Position numbers and translations under genes: made by a program
In this document: piece by piece, positions 15,932 to 25,560 of the stretch
Layout of the letters: each line of letters starts with the position of its first letter
Position numbering within the stretch: the first letter of the stretch is position 1
Origin: Alteromonas halophila
GTDB lineage: Bacteria > Pseudomonadota > Gammaproteobacteria > Enterobacterales > Alteromonadaceae
Reading direction: 5' to 3'
Assembly: GCF_014651815.1 (NCBI RefSeq)
Contig: NZ_BMXP01000002.1
Span: forward strand, 496,001 to 560,000
Length of the DNA stretch: 64,000 nt
Notes under the pieces: model-generated
Told to the model about the DNA's origin: nothing
The model's input: the letters and a program-made list of their open reading frames with translations, nothing else
Database searches by the model: none

Positions 15932-17410
15932 TCAGATAAGGCTCTTACGTTGGTTAGACGGCGGGATCGCAAGCGATTCCCGGTATTTTGCTATTGTTCG
16001 CCGGGCCACCTTAATGCCTTGTTCGGCCAACAATTGAGCAATCTTACTATCACTGAGTGGCTTGCTTGGCGTTTCCGCTGCCACCAGCTTTTTAATCAGT
16101 GCACGTATCGCCGTGGAGGAACATTCTCCGCCTGATTCGGTTGCAACGTGGCTGGAGAAAAAGTACTTCAGTTCGTAGATGCCACGGGGGGTATGCATGT
16201 ACTTCTGCGTCGTTACCCGCGAAATGGTCGACTCATGCATATCCACCATTTCTGCGACATCGTTAAGCACCATTGGTTTCATCATTTCCGGGCCATGCTC
16301 GAAAAAGCCCATCTGTTGCTGCACGATGCAGTTAGCCACTTTCAGCAGTGTTTCGTTACGGGATTCCAGGCTTTTAATAAACCATTTGGCTTCCTGCATG
16401 TGTGAACGAATAAACTGTGAATCGCTGCTGTTTCTGGCCTTACGACTCATGGCAGCGTACTGCTGATTGACACTCAGTTTTGGCAGGCTGTCGGGATTCA
16501 GTTCGACTGTCCAGCGACCATTTTTCTTGGCCACAGAAACGTCGGGAATCACATACTCAGAGTCGTTAGCAATCAGTGCACTGCCAGGCCGCGGGTTGAG
16601 TGTTTGCAACAGACGCATCGCTTCGCGCAACTGATCTTCCTTGAGGCGCGATTTACGCATCAGGGTACGGTAGTCTTTTGAGCTTAGCAGATCGCTGTAT
16701 TCTTCAATCAGCATGCGCGCTTCTGCAAGCCAGGGCGTATCATCTGAAAACTGGCGCAATTGCACCAACAGACATTCCTGAGGAGTGCGGGAACCGGAAC
16801 CAATCGGATCGAAAAACTGGATGCGCTTCAATACGCACTCTACTTCGTCCATTTCAACAGGCTCTTCCATGTCCTCTGAATTGACACTGACGAGAATATC
16901 GTCAAGTGTCACCGTCAGGTAACCTGATTCGTCAATGGAGTCGATAATGGCCGTGGCAATCGCCCTGTCAGTATCTGAAAAATGCGTAAGACGCATTTGC
17001 CAGAGCAGATGGTCCTGAATATTTTCGGTGGTCTCGCCCTGAAACACCTGATCATCATCGCCTGACGAGGCGGGAGCAGGGGCCGAAGAGGCTGAGTAAT
17101 ACTCGTCCCAGGTACTGTCTATCGGTAACTCATCCGGGAGGTCATTTTTTTCCAGCGCATCACCGCTCTCCAGGCTGTCGCTGCTGGCAGAGGCGGTTTC
17201 GGTGGCGCCGTCATCGTTGTCGAGGTTACTTTTCTCCGGCGGCTCATTGTCCTGCCCTTCATCCACCTCCAGCAACGGATTGGCGTCCAGCGCTTCCTGA
17301 ATTTCTTGTTGTAAGTCAAGCGTCGACAGCTGCAATAGGCGAATGGCCTGTTGCAGTTGAGGCGTCATAGTGAGCTGTTGACTAAATTTTAGCTGTAACG
17401 ATGGTTTCAT
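15932..17410 (-). CDS. rpoN: RNA polymerase sigma-54 factor
   Basis: A 492-residue sigma-54. Seen: region I ([44 protein letters not shown]), an acidic region II (about 50-120), the core-binding domain, the HTH segment ([30 protein letters not shown]), and the RpoN box [10 protein letters not shown] that reads the -24 element. It directs enhancer-dependent transcription activated by AAA+ proteins. Lies 71 bp downstream of lptB on the same strand. Confidence 0.97.
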   Translation of the reverse strand: MKPSLQLKFSQQLTMTPQLQQAIRLLQLSTLDLQQEIQEALDANPLLEVDEGQDNEPPEKSNLDNDDGATETASASSDSLESGDALEKNDLPDELPIDSTWDEYYSASSAPAPASSGDDDQVFQGETTENIQDHLLWQMRLTHFSDTDRAIATAIIDSIDESGYLTVTLDDILVSVNSEDMEEPVEMDEVECVLKRIQFFDPIGSGSRTPQECLLVQLRQFSDDTPWLAEARMLIEEYSDLLSSKDYRTLMRKSRLKEDQLREAMRLLQTLNPRPGSALIANDSEYVIPDVSVAKKNGRWTVELNPDSLPKLSVNQQYAAMSRKARNSSDSQFIRSHMQEAKWFIKSLESRNETLLKVANCIVQQQMGFFEHGPEMMKPMVLNDVAEMVDMHESTISRVTTQKYMHTPRGIYELKYFFSSHVATESGGECSSTAIRALIKKLVAAETPSKPLSDSKIAQLLAEQGIKVARRTIAKYRESLAIPPSNQRKSLI

Positions 17411-17481
17411 CTACGTCTTAAAAGTTAATGCTGTTGATAGCGTCCTGAAAAGAGGAGAAGCGTGACAATTCAATACCCTAA

Positions 17482-18207
17482 CTATAGCCTGAATTGTTCA
17501 CCCAGGTATACATCCCTTACCTGTTGATTGCTTAGTACTTGCTCAGATGTTCCCTGAGCAATCAATTCCCCATGACTGACAATGTACGCTTTTTCACAGA
17601 CATCCAGCGTTTCACGTACATTGTGGTCTGTTATTAATATACCGATCCCGCGGTCACAAAGATGCTGAATTATTTTCTTTATATCATTTACCGAAATAGG
17701 ATCAACGCCGGCAAAGGGTTCATCCAATAATATAAACTGGGGGTTCGCTGCCAGTGCGCGGGCAATTTCCACACGCCGGCGTTCACCGCCTGAAAGACTC
17801 ATCCCCGTACTATTACGTATATGGTTGATATTAAATTCATCAAGTAGCGCATCGGCTTCTGTTTCCTGGCTCGCTGTATCAAGATCTTTGCGGGTCTGCA
17901 AAATCGCCATCAGGTTGTCATACACAGTCAGCTTACGAAAAATAGAGGCTTCCTGCGGCAGATAACCAATACCCCGGCGTGCCCGTTCATGCATAGGCAT
18001 GTGGGTCAGCTCGTCACTGTCGATATGGATTTTTCCTTTGTCCAGCGACACCAGACCGACAATCATGTAAAACGTGGTGGTCTTACCTGCACCGTTCGGG
18101 CCCAGCAAACCCACAATCTGACCGGTCGACACTTCCAGGCTGACATCTTTAACTACCTGACGTGTTTTATAGGATTTAGCAAGGTTCAGAGCGCTCAGCG
18201 TGGCCAT
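17482..18207 (-). CDS. lptB: LPS export ABC transporter ATPase LptB
   Basis: A 241-residue cytoplasmic ATPase driving LptFG extraction of LPS. Seen: Walker [11 protein letters not shown]-loop [15 protein letters not shown], signature LSGGERRR, Walker [13 protein letters not shown], and H-loop ITDHNVRE. Start ATG 18207, 2 bp after the lptA stop. lptF/lptG are not in the window, as usual. Confidence 0.97.
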   Translation of the reverse strand: MATLSALNLAKSYKTRQVVKDVSLEVSTGQIVGLLGPNGAGKTTTFYMIVGLVSLDKGKIHIDSDELTHMPMHERARRGIGYLPQEASIFRKLTVYDNLMAILQTRKDLDTASQETEADALLDEFNINHIRNSTGMSLSGGERRRVEIARALAANPQFILLDEPFAGVDPISVNDIKKIIQHLCDRGIGILITDHNVRETLDVCEKAYIVSHGELIAQGTSEQVLSNQQVRDVYLGEQFRL

Positions 18208-18209
18208 AA

Positions 18210-18773
18210 CTACTGCTTGTCCTCCCCTTTATCGACATTGTTGTCGTCACTGTCTTTCTCGCTATCCTGAGTGAGCTTCTTGACTGCCTCGGGCTGAAAT
18301 ACCGTCGTCACGCGTCCCTCACCATCTTCACCGGTAGCCAGTAGTTGTTCGGTAGCCATGTCGTAGGTAATTTTATCGCCACGCACCATGCTGGTATTTT
18401 GCCTGAGTTCAGCACTGCCATTTAGGGAAATAGTGCGCTTGTCGACTTCATAGCGGATCTCATTGGCACGGGCATTCACCGTAGCGCCGTCCTCCATTTT
18501 CTGAGAATAGCTGGCCGGGTTACCGCGCGCTACAAAGATTTCGCGTCCTTCACCCTGAGAGGCAATAACTTCAACTTCCTCAGCATCAATCACCAGTGTG
18601 CCCTGTGTAATGCGCACATCCTCTTTAAACAGTGACGTCTTGTTTTTGCCGTCTACGAATTGTGACTTGGAATCTACTTTAATCGGCTTCGAAAAGTCAC
18701 TGTCTGTCGCAACGGCGAGTGGTACCGTACTAATCCAAAGGCTGATTGCCAGGAGAGTAAACCGTTTGTACAT
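18210..18773 (-). CDS. lptA: Periplasmic LPS-transport protein LptA
   Basis: An OstA-like beta-jellyroll protein that bridges LptC to LptD. Seen: signal peptide [47 protein letters not shown], and a charged Asp/Lys-rich tail. I choose ATG 18773 because the signal peptide starts there; in-frame ATGs at 18788, 18812 and 18836 only extend it. It overlaps the lptC end by 44 bp. About 187 residues, like E. coli LptA (185). Confidence 0.93.
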   Translation of the reverse strand: MYKRFTLLAISLWISTVPLAVATDSDFSKPIKVDSKSQFVDGKNKTSLFKEDVRITQGTLVIDAEEVEVIASQGEGREIFVARGNPASYSQKMEDGATVNARANEIRYEVDKRTISLNGSAELRQNTSMVRGDKITYDMATEQLLATGEDGEGRVTTVFQPEAVKKLTQDSEKDSDDNNVDKGEDKQ

Positions 18774-19320
18774 GGTCAATAAGCTCATACTGTTGGGTTT
18801 GGAGATCGGCATTAAAGCCGTTGCTTGATATAACATACTGCACGCCCCGAATTGTCACCGGCTGGTCGGAGACCATGGTTTTGGTATCGAGATTTATTTC
18901 GATAAACTCGGTCTCTATGGTCTCGACAAAGTCATTCTGTGTCTGATTCACAATTTCAACGTCCGAATCCAGCTGGATGGTGTCATTGTTATACAATGTG
19001 CCTTCCTGTGCTGTAACCAGCCAGGGAGCGCTGGCATCGTCGGTGTAAAGTGTGTACTCCGGCTGAGTAAACAACACAAAACCGAGCTGATCATAGTGTT
19101 CCATATTTCGTGCAAACACTCGATGATTAAGTTGTCCTTCCTGATTATACAGCGTGGTGGTCAGGTTCTTTGCCCGGTACGCAGGACGCAATGCATCAAT
19201 CTGGTCTGCCTGGCGCTCCACTGGCGCTTCACTCATCCAGGTTGGGATATAGAGCAGCAACGCCAGAATGAACAGGATCAGAATACTGATCTGCAGACGA
19301 CTGGTACCTAACAGGCTCAT
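18730..19320 (-). CDS. lptC: LPS export inner-membrane protein LptC
   Basis: A 196-residue bitopic protein: one N-terminal transmembrane helix (LQISILILFILALLLYIPTW) and a periplasmic LptA-like domain (RAKNLTTTLYNQEGQLNHRVFARNMEHYD). It receives LPS from LptBFG and passes it to LptA. Start ATG 19320 overlaps the kdsC stop (ATGA). Confidence 0.95.
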   Translation of the reverse strand: MSLLGTSRLQISILILFILALLLYIPTWMSEAPVERQADQIDALRPAYRAKNLTTTLYNQEGQLNHRVFARNMEHYDQLGFVLFTQPEYTLYTDDASAPWLVTAQEGTLYNNDTIQLDSDVEIVNQTQNDFVETIETEFIEINLDTKTMVSDQPVTIRGVQYVISSNGFNADLQTQQYELIDHVQTVYSPGNQPLD

Positions 19321-19871
19321 ACACTGGCCCCTAAAATGCCATCCAGTTTACCCTGCGCTTGCAGTAATGTATCGCAGACCTCACGGACCGCACCCATACC
19401 ACCGGCTAATGAAGTGATCCAGTTTGCCTGCTGACGAACCTGTGGGTGCGCATCTCTGACGGCAATTTTTACTCCGGCGTGCTGAAACATACCGGTATCG
19501 GGCATATCATCGCCCATGGCCGCTATCTGCTCTGGTGAAAGTGAGAACGTATTGCACAAAGCGGCGAGTGCCTGTGATTTGTTTTCTTCACCCTGAATAA
19601 TGTGTGCCACGTTCAGTGCCTGCATGCGGTCGTGTACAATATGTGACCGCCGGCCTGTGATCACCGCCACCGAAATACCCTGCTTTGCCAGCGCTTTTAC
19701 ACCGTAGCCATCGCGGGTATGAAATGCTTTCAGTTCCTCCCCGTCATTGCCAAGATAAATGCGCCCGTCAGAAAATACACCATCAACGTCGCACACCAGC
19801 AGTCTGACATCGGCCAGTTTCTTAAACAGTGTTTCGTCCATTTGCGTATACAGGGTCGACACAGTCAGCAT
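19317..19871 (-). CDS. kdsC: 3-deoxy-D-manno-octulosonate 8-phosphate phosphatase KdsC
   Basis: A 184-residue HAD phosphatase that dephosphorylates Kdo-8-P. Seen: HAD motif I DVDGVFSDG, FHTRDGYGVK, motif II VITGRRS, and motif III/IV AAMGDDMPD. No cap domain, as in the family. ATG 19871 overlaps the kdsD stop by 1 base (TAATG). Confidence 0.97.
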   Translation of the reverse strand: MLTVSTLYTQMDETLFKKLADVRLLVCDVDGVFSDGRIYLGNDGEELKAFHTRDGYGVKALAKQGISVAVITGRRSHIVHDRMQALNVAHIIQGEENKSQALAALCNTFSLSPEQIAAMGDDMPDTGMFQHAGVKIAVRDAHPQVRQQANWITSLAGGMGAVREVCDTLLQAQGKLDGILGASV

Positions 19872-20848
19872 TACAACACTCCTGCTTTTAACAGCATATG
19901 CATATTGAAGGCGCCAACCGGGCGACCTGCATCATCGGTCACCATCAGTGCACTGATTTTGAAGGTTTCCATTATATTCAGGGCTTCAACGGCCAGTTCA
20001 CCGGCGCGGATGGTTTTACCGCCACGGGTCATCACGTCGACAACCGGTGTGGTATGAATATCCACTTTCGCATCCAGTATGCGGCGTAAATCACCGTCGG
20101 TAAATACACCCATCAGTTGGGTGTCGGCATCAACAATTGCCGTCATGCCCAATCCCTTTCGGCTGATTTCAAGCAACGCGTCTGCAATCAGGGCGTCGTG
20201 CGCCGTCACAGGCACAGCATTGCCGGTCAGCATAATATCACTGACAGTAAGTAATAACTTACGGCCAAGACTACCGCCAGGGTGAGACAACGCAAAGTCA
20301 TCCGAAGTAAACCCTTTATGATCAAGCAGCGCAACGGCAAGCGCATCGCCCATGACCAGGGTTGCGGTTGTGCTGGATGTGGGAGCTAAGCCCAGCGAAC
20401 AGGCCTCCTGTTCAACGCTGATGTCAATCACCACGTCGGCATGACGCCCGAGCGTACTGTCGCGGCTGTTGGTCATTGCGATAACAGGGACACCGAGTCG
20501 TTTTACGACCGGCATCAGGTTCAGTAATTCAGCCGTTTCCCCAGAGTTGGAAATGGCCAGCAGAACGTCATTTCTTGCCAGCATGCCCAAATCGCCGTGA
20601 TTGGCCTCGCCTGGATGCATAAAAAAGGCCGGAGTGCCGGTGCTGGCCAGGGTTGCCGCAATTTTATTGCCGACATGACCGGACTTGCCCATGCCGCAGA
20701 CCACCACCTTGCCCTGACACTGAAACAGCAGTTCGCAGGCATTAACAAAGCCCTTGTCCAGCCTGGCGGCCAAATCGCTGACCGCGCGGGACTCAATATC
20801 AATAACGCGTCTGGCGGACGTGATAAAAGGTGAAGCGTGTTCTGTCAT
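19871..20848 (-). CDS. kdsD: D-arabinose 5-phosphate isomerase KdsD
   Basis: A 325-residue isomerase converting ribulose-5-P to arabinose-5-P, the first committed Kdo step. Seen: SIS domain (VVCGMGKSGHVGNKIAATLASTGTPAFFMHPGEA, SNSGET) and two C-terminal CBS domains. I start at ATG 20848, which overlaps the yrbG stop as TAATG; an in-frame upstream GTG-type extension to 20863 is less likely. Confidence 0.96.
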   Translation of the reverse strand: MTEHASPFITSARRVIDIESRAVSDLAARLDKGFVNACELLFQCQGKVVVCGMGKSGHVGNKIAATLASTGTPAFFMHPGEANHGDLGMLARNDVLLAISNSGETAELLNLMPVVKRLGVPVIAMTNSRDSTLGRHADVVIDISVEQEACSLGLAPTSSTTATLVMGDALAVALLDHKGFTSDDFALSHPGGSLGRKLLLTVSDIMLTGNAVPVTAHDALIADALLEISRKGLGMTAIVDADTQLMGVFTDGDLRRILDAKVDIHTTPVVDVMTRGGKTIRAGELAVEALNIMETFKISALMVTDDAGRPVGAFNMHMLLKAGVL

Positions 20849-21804
20849 TATCCGAATAACCAATATTGATAACCAATAAACGCAATAAACAGAAGCGCGC
20901 CTTCGAAGCGCGAGATCTGGCGTTTACCGGTAAGGTTGAAGCTGAAGATAAACAGCAGGGCGGTCAGTCCCAGCATGACATACATATCCCGGCCGTAGGC
21001 ATCGGGATCAAGCTCGCCCGGTGCCAGCAAGCCAGGCATGCCCAGTACGGCGAGCAGGTTGAAAATGTTCGAGCCAATAATATTGCCCAGTACCAGGTCA
21101 TCTTCGCCTTTTCTGACGCCGGCAATACTGGCTGCAAGTTCAGGCAGACTGGTGCCCAGCGCAATGATAGTCAGTCCGATGACCAGGTCGGATACACCAA
21201 AATAGCGGGCAATATAAACAGCAGAGTCAACCATGTAGTGGGCACTCAACGGTAACAGCACCAGCCCGACGGCAACCCACATAACGGCCGCGCTGTTTGA
21301 CACATCTTTGGGAATTTCATCTGACGTTTCCCTGACCAGCGGGTCGCCTTTTTCAACCTGCAGGGACAGCCACGCCATCATTGCCAGCACGAAGATGAAC
21401 AGCGCAAACAGGATCATCCCTTCATAGTTTGCCAGCGTGCCATCCCACATAAAGGCGACCGCGATTAGGCTTATTACCATCAGCGCCGGCAATTCGCGTT
21501 TCAGTGTGGTTGAGGATACCCACAGCGGTTTGAACAGCGCGGTGATACCTAACACCAGCGCGATATTGGTAATATTTGAGCCCAGCGCGTTGCCGACCGC
21601 CGTGTTCATATTGCCATTCAGAGAGGCCATCGCAGAGACCACAATTTCAGGGGCGGAAGATCCCATCGCAACAATGGTCAGGCCTATCATCATGGGAGAG
21701 ACGCCGATGTTTTTTGCGAGGGCAGAGGCGCCATAGACAAACCGGTCTGCACTCCAGCTCAACACCATCAGGCCGATGAGGAAAATTGCTATCTGTATTA
21801 GCAC
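20848..21804 (-). CDS. yrbG: Calcium/sodium antiporter, YrbG family
   Basis: A 318-residue CaCA-superfamily exchanger with about ten transmembrane segments and two inverted alpha repeats: GLTIVAMGSSAPEIVVSAMAS...GNALGSNITNIALVLG and GLTIIALGTSLPELAASIAG...GNIIGSNIFNLLAVLG, carrying the cation-binding Glu residues. First gene of the Kdo/Lpt operon. The promoter should be in the 353-bp region shared with the divergent mla operon. Confidence 0.95.
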   Translation of the reverse strand: MLIQIAIFLIGLMVLSWSADRFVYGASALAKNIGVSPMMIGLTIVAMGSSAPEIVVSAMASLNGNMNTAVGNALGSNITNIALVLGITALFKPLWVSSTTLKRELPALMVISLIAVAFMWDGTLANYEGMILFALFIFVLAMMAWLSLQVEKGDPLVRETSDEIPKDVSNSAAVMWVAVGLVLLPLSAHYMVDSAVYIARYFGVSDLVIGLTIIALGTSLPELAASIAGVRKGEDDLVLGNIIGSNIFNLLAVLGMPGLLAPGELDPDAYGRDMYVMLGLTALLFIFSFNLTGKRQISRFEGALLFIAFIGYQYWLFG

Positions 21805-22157
21805 TGCGTCAATTAAAATAATGAATTTCAGAGGATTGTCGCAAAAAGCGCACCGTTTGCCTACGTTTATCCGCGTTAAACTTAGTGTTTATGCTATTTT
21901 GCGCGTAAGCATTCAGTCACGAAAACGGGGCATCAACTTGGTAAGGTGTGGTGAAGCCAGCGGGAAAGAAATGCGATCAATTCGTTTTTATCGAACATAA
22001 CTTGTAACGATTTGATTTTGGCCCAGCCCTTGAATTTGCGTAAAATGCGCTTAGATTACCTGCCTGTTAACGTTGCACCAGCTGCCGACAGGAACCAAGT
22101 GCTGGTCAGCGAACCAGCAGCACGACTCACCACTTTGCCGGACCCAGTATCAACACT
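21805..22157. other. Divergent control region between yrbG and mlaF
   Basis: A 353-bp region without a convincing gene. For mla, TTGAAT (22030-22035) and TAGATT (22052-22057) are spaced 16 bp and could be a sigma-70 promoter. In the mla leader, TGCTGGT/ACCAGCA (22100-22119) forms a 7-bp hairpin with a 6-base loop. No terminator seen. Confidence 0.45.
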
Positions 22158-22958
22158 ATGGATAATTTAGTCGAAGTAGACAATATGACGTTCAGCCGTG
22201 GCGACCGGCTCATCTATGAGAATGTGTCGCTGAAGGTGCCAAAGGGAAAAATTACGGCGGTCATGGGCCCAAGTGGTATTGGCAAAACAACTCTGTTGAA
22301 ACTGATCGGAGGCCAGCTAACTCCTCAGCAAGGAGATATTCGCTTTGACGGTGAATCTCTGGTCAATATGAGCCGGCGGCGACTTTATGCGATTAGGCGG
22401 CGCATGAGTATGCTGTTTCAAAGCGGGGCGCTGTTTACGGATATGACCGTGTTTGACAATGTGGCCTTCCCTCTGCGGGAGCATACCCGCCTGAGCGAAG
22501 ATATTATTGCCACCATTGTGGCGCTAAAATTACAGGCAGTAGGTCTGCGTGGCGCGGCAAAAATGACGCCCAGTGAACTGTCTGGAGGTATGGCCCGGCG
22601 CGCGGCGCTGGCCCGGTCTATTGCCTTAGACCCTGATCTTATTATGTATGATGAACCCTTCGCCGGACAGGATCCCATCTCTATGGGCGTGCTGGTTAAA
22701 TTGATCCGGGCTTTAAATGATGCCCTTAACTTAACCAGCATTGTTGTTACCCACGACGTCTCAGAAGTACTGACCATTGCCGACTATATCTACATTCTGG
22801 CTGACAAGCGGGTCATCGGCGAGGGCACCAGTGAGCAAATCCGCAACAGTGATTCTGAGCTGGTACAGCAATTTCTCAAAGGCCAGGCTGATGGCCCGGT
22901 TCCGTTTCACTATACTGCCCCGCCTCTGGAAGAGAGTCTGTTTGGAGGTCAGTCATGA
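22158..22958 (+). CDS. mlaF: Phospholipid ABC transporter ATPase MlaF
   Basis: A 266-residue ATPase of the MlaFEDB complex, which moves phospholipids between inner membrane and MlaC to keep the outer membrane asymmetric. Seen: Walker [11 protein letters not shown]-loop MLFQSGALF, signature ELSGGMARR, Walker [13 protein letters not shown], and VVTHDVSE. Overlaps mlaE by 4 bp. Confidence 0.97.
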   Translation: MDNLVEVDNMTFSRGDRLIYENVSLKVPKGKITAVMGPSGIGKTTLLKLIGGQLTPQQGDIRFDGESLVNMSRRRLYAIRRRMSMLFQSGALFTDMTVFDNVAFPLREHTRLSEDIIATIVALKLQAVGLRGAAKMTPSELSGGMARRAALARSIALDPDLIMYDEPFAGQDPISMGVLVKLIRALNDALNLTSIVVTHDVSEVLTIADYIYILADKRVIGEGTSEQIRNSDSELVQQFLKGQADGPVPFHYTAPPLEESLFGGQS

Positions 22959-23731
22959 ACAGTATTGCAGCAATAGGAGCGAGTACCTTATCCCGACTGG
23001 CGGCTGTAGGTCGCGCCGGCCTGATGCTTTTTGGTGCGTTGCTGGCGGTGCCACGACTCAAGAATGTTCCACTGACCGTTAAACAGTTGTACGTGGTAGG
23101 TGTGCAGTCGCTGCTGATTATTATGGTCTCCGGATTATTTATCGGCATGGTGATGGCCCTGCAGGGCTATACAATTTTGATCGATTACGGCGCAGAGGCC
23201 AGTCTGGGACCAATGGTGGCATTGTCGCTGCTACGTGAACTGGGACCTGTCGTTACGGCCTTGTTGTTCGCCGGCAGAGCAGGGTCGGCACTGACCGCTG
23301 AAATCGGGCTGATGAAAGCGACCGAACAATTAAGCAGCCTTGAAATGATGGCCGTCGATCCGCTTCGCCGTATCGTCGCGCCACGTTTTTGGGCCGGCAT
23401 GATTGCGATGCCTATGCTGGCACTTATTTTCAGTGCCATTGGCATTCTTGGTGGTCATATGGTCGGCGTCGACTGGCTCGGCGTTGATGCGGGCAGTTAC
23501 TGGTCAGTTATGCAGTCGACCGTAGAATGGGACAAAGATGTGGTCAACGGCATCATAAAAAGCCTTGTTTTTGCCCTGGTTGTGACCTGGATTGCCATAT
23601 TTAAGGGGTACGATTCAGTGCCCACTTCGGAAGGGATCAGCAAAGCAACCACGCAAACCGTTGTTTTTTCATCGCTGGCGGTACTGGGGCTGGACTTTGT
23701 TTTAACGGCGCTGATGTTTGGGATCGAGTAG
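22955..23731 (+). CDS. mlaE: Phospholipid ABC transporter permease MlaE
   Basis: A 258-residue permease with about five to six hydrophobic segments ([66 protein letters not shown]). The ELGPV...AGR.GSA..AE.G pattern is the MlaE family hallmark. ATGA overlap with mlaF. Confidence 0.96.
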   Translation: MNSIAAIGASTLSRLAAVGRAGLMLFGALLAVPRLKNVPLTVKQLYVVGVQSLLIIMVSGLFIGMVMALQGYTILIDYGAEASLGPMVALSLLRELGPVVTALLFAGRAGSALTAEIGLMKATEQLSSLEMMAVDPLRRIVAPRFWAGMIAMPMLALIFSAIGILGGHMVGVDWLGVDAGSYWSVMQSTVEWDKDVVNGIIKSLVFALVVTWIAIFKGYDSVPTSEGISKATTQTVVFSSLAVLGLDFVLTALMFGIE

Positions 23732-23740
23732 GGGGATTGG

Positions 23741-24214
23741 ATGAATAAATATAAAACGGAATTGATGGTGGGTATATTTGTTGTGCTCACTGTGGCGGCG
23801 CTGTTATTACTGGCGCTGAAAGTGGCAAACCAGACTATGTCGAATGAAGGTGAAAGCTATACGTTATATGCCAAATTCGACAATATCGGGAGCCTGAAAA
23901 CCCGCTCCGCTGTCAAGCTGGGCGGCGTGACAATAGGCCGTGTGGAGTCCATCAATCTCGATAAAGACGATTTTACGCCTGTTGTCGAGCTGAGCATTTT
24001 GGAAAAGTACACCGGTTTCCCTGAAACCAGCTCGGTGTCGATTCTTACCTCCGGGCTGTTAGGCGAGCAATATGTCGGGTTTCAGCCTGGCTTTAGCTTC
24101 GATGGTGTGGCAGAGCTGAAAGACGGTGACTATCTGCAGGATACCAAATCAGCGCTGGTCCTTGAGGACCTGATCGGACAATTTTTGTTTAATCGTGGCG
24201 GTGACGAAAACTAA
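23741..24214 (+). CDS. mlaD: Outer-membrane lipid asymmetry protein MlaD (MCE domain)
   Basis: A 157-residue protein with one N-terminal membrane helix (ELMVGIFVVLTVAALLLLALKVA) and one periplasmic MCE domain (YTLYAKFDNIGSLKTRSAVKLGGVTIGRVESI). MlaD forms a hexameric ring whose hydrophobic pore passes lipids. Slightly shorter than E. coli MlaD (183). Starts 9 bp after mlaE. Confidence 0.96.
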   Translation: MNKYKTELMVGIFVVLTVAALLLLALKVANQTMSNEGESYTLYAKFDNIGSLKTRSAVKLGGVTIGRVESINLDKDDFTPVVELSILEKYTGFPETSSVSILTSGLLGEQYVGFQPGFSFDGVAELKDGDYLQDTKSALVLEDLIGQFLFNRGGDEN

Positions 24215-24288
24215 TTGTAATGAGTACGGTCTGATCCATGAGAGACGTAACGACTTCGTTACTAATGATTATTTATAGGAGATTGACG

Positions 24289-24945
24289 TTGAAAAAACTG
24301 ATACTTGCCGCGGGCCTGATGATGTTCGCTCTGACCTCCGGGGTTCAGGCACAGGAAGTAAATGAACAAAACCCGTACGAACTGGTTAAAGATGTGGCGA
24401 CGCAAACCTTTGATCGCATTAAAGACAATCGCGATGCGATAAAAGCGGATCCGGAAATGCTGCGTACCATTATGGAAGAAGAGCTGGTTCCGCATATCGA
24501 TTATCAATTTGCGGCATTTATGGTGCTGGGCAAGCACTTTAAATCTGTACCTAAGGACAAGCTGGGTGATTATGTCAGTACGTTTCGTAAGTATCTGGTC
24601 ACTACCTATGCCAGTGCCATGGGGTATTATGACAATCAAAAAGTGCTGTTTGAGCCTGAGACCGAGTTTGAAGATAAGAAGTCTGTGACAGTGCGGGCGG
24701 TGATCAAAGATCCCTCGCGGCCTGATATCAAAATTGCCTTCAAAGTGCGTAAAGATGGCCGCACTAATCAATGGAAGGCGTATGACATGGTTGCGGAAGG
24801 CATTAGTATGCTGAACAGCAAACGTAGCGAGTTTGAGTCTATTCTGCGTCAGGATGGCATTGATGAAGTCATAGCAATTATGCAGGACAAGATTTCTCAG
24901 CCTGTCGAACTGAAAGATTTAGGCTCCGAGGAAGATGCGGCGTGA
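24289..24945 (+). CDS. mlaC: Periplasmic phospholipid-binding protein MlaC (TTG start)
   Basis: A 218-residue exported lipid shuttle between MlaD and the outer-membrane MlaA complex. Signal peptide MKKLILAAGLMMFALTSGVQA is followed by QEVNEQNPYELVKDVATQTFDRI. I choose TTG 24289 because AGGAG at 24277-24281 is 7 nt upstream and the signal peptide begins exactly there. The ATG at 24238 has no SD and would add a 17-residue extension in front of the signal peptide. Overlaps mlaB by 4 bp. Confidence 0.93.
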   Translation: MKKLILAAGLMMFALTSGVQAQEVNEQNPYELVKDVATQTFDRIKDNRDAIKADPEMLRTIMEEELVPHIDYQFAAFMVLGKHFKSVPKDKLGDYVSTFRKYLVTTYASAMGYYDNQKVLFEPETEFEDKKSVTVRAVIKDPSRPDIKIAFKVRKDGRTNQWKAYDMVAEGISMLNSKRSEFESILRQDGIDEVIAIMQDKISQPVELKDLGSEEDAA

Positions 24946-25250
24946 GCCTCTTCGATCTTAACCAACAGGGCACGGTAAGCGTTCACGGCAACCTGGATCG
25001 TGATACACTTACCGGCAACTGGTGGCAACAGCTTAGCCCGGCACAGCAAAGTATGCTGAATGACCAGGGGCGTTGTACCTTCGACTTAAGTGATGTCGAA
25101 CGCGTTGACAGTGCAGGTCTTGCCTGGCTTATCAACGCGGTGCGCGATGCCAGACAGCGCAGTCTCGAAATACGAATCAGTGAGCCTCCGGCAAAGCTGC
25201 TCAAGCTGGCAAAAATAAGCGACGTCGACACGCTTTTACCGCTAAACTAG
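24942..25250 (+). CDS. mlaB: STAS-domain protein MlaB
   Basis: A 102-residue cytoplasmic STAS protein that stabilises MlaF. Seen: CTFDLSDVERVDSAGLAWLINAVRDA, where the S of VDSAGL matches the STAS regulatory position. GTG start at 24942 within an overlap with mlaC. Confidence 0.92.
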   Translation: MSLFDLNQQGTVSVHGNLDRDTLTGNWWQQLSPAQQSMLNDQGRCTFDLSDVERVDSAGLAWLINAVRDARQRSLEIRISEPPAKLLKLAKISDVDTLLPLN

Positions 25251-25284
25251 CGGCATCATTCACTTTTCATCTTATTGGTAGTTT

Positions 25285-25542
25285 ATGGATTTTTCTGATA
25301 TCGAAACCCTGCTTAAAGACGCGCTGGATCTGGACGAGGTCCATGTAACCGGTGATGGCTCTCACTATACGATTATTGCAGTGAGCGACAGCTTTAGTGA
25401 GATGAGCCGGGTGAAACGTCAGCAGGCCATATACGGCCCTCTGTCAGAGAAAATCGCGGATGGTTCAATGCATGCCATTTCGATTAAAACCTTCTCAGTC
25501 AAAGACTGGGAACGCGAGCGTCAGTTTCACGTGCCTCAATAA
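25285..25542 (+). CDS. ibaG: BolA-family protein IbaG
   Basis: An 85-residue BolA-like protein (YrbA). Seen: LDEVHVTGDGSHYTIIAVSDSFSEMSRVKRQQAIYGPLSEKIADGSMHAISIKTFSVKDW, with the conserved FxxxxxVxRxQxxY pattern. These proteins pair with monothiol glutaredoxins in iron-sulfur trafficking and affect acid stress and envelope genes. Always placed before murA in gammaproteobacteria, as here (18 bp gap). Confidence 0.94.
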   Translation: MDFSDIETLLKDALDLDEVHVTGDGSHYTIIAVSDSFSEMSRVKRQQAIYGPLSEKIADGSMHAISIKTFSVKDWERERQFHVPQ

Positions 25543-25560
25543 TCATCGGAAGTCCTGATT

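Noticed and set aside
21776..22000. A 74-codon plus-strand frame upstream of mlaF
   Set aside because: Starts inside yrbG antisense, has no SD, and its composition does not look like a protein; treated as non-coding control region.
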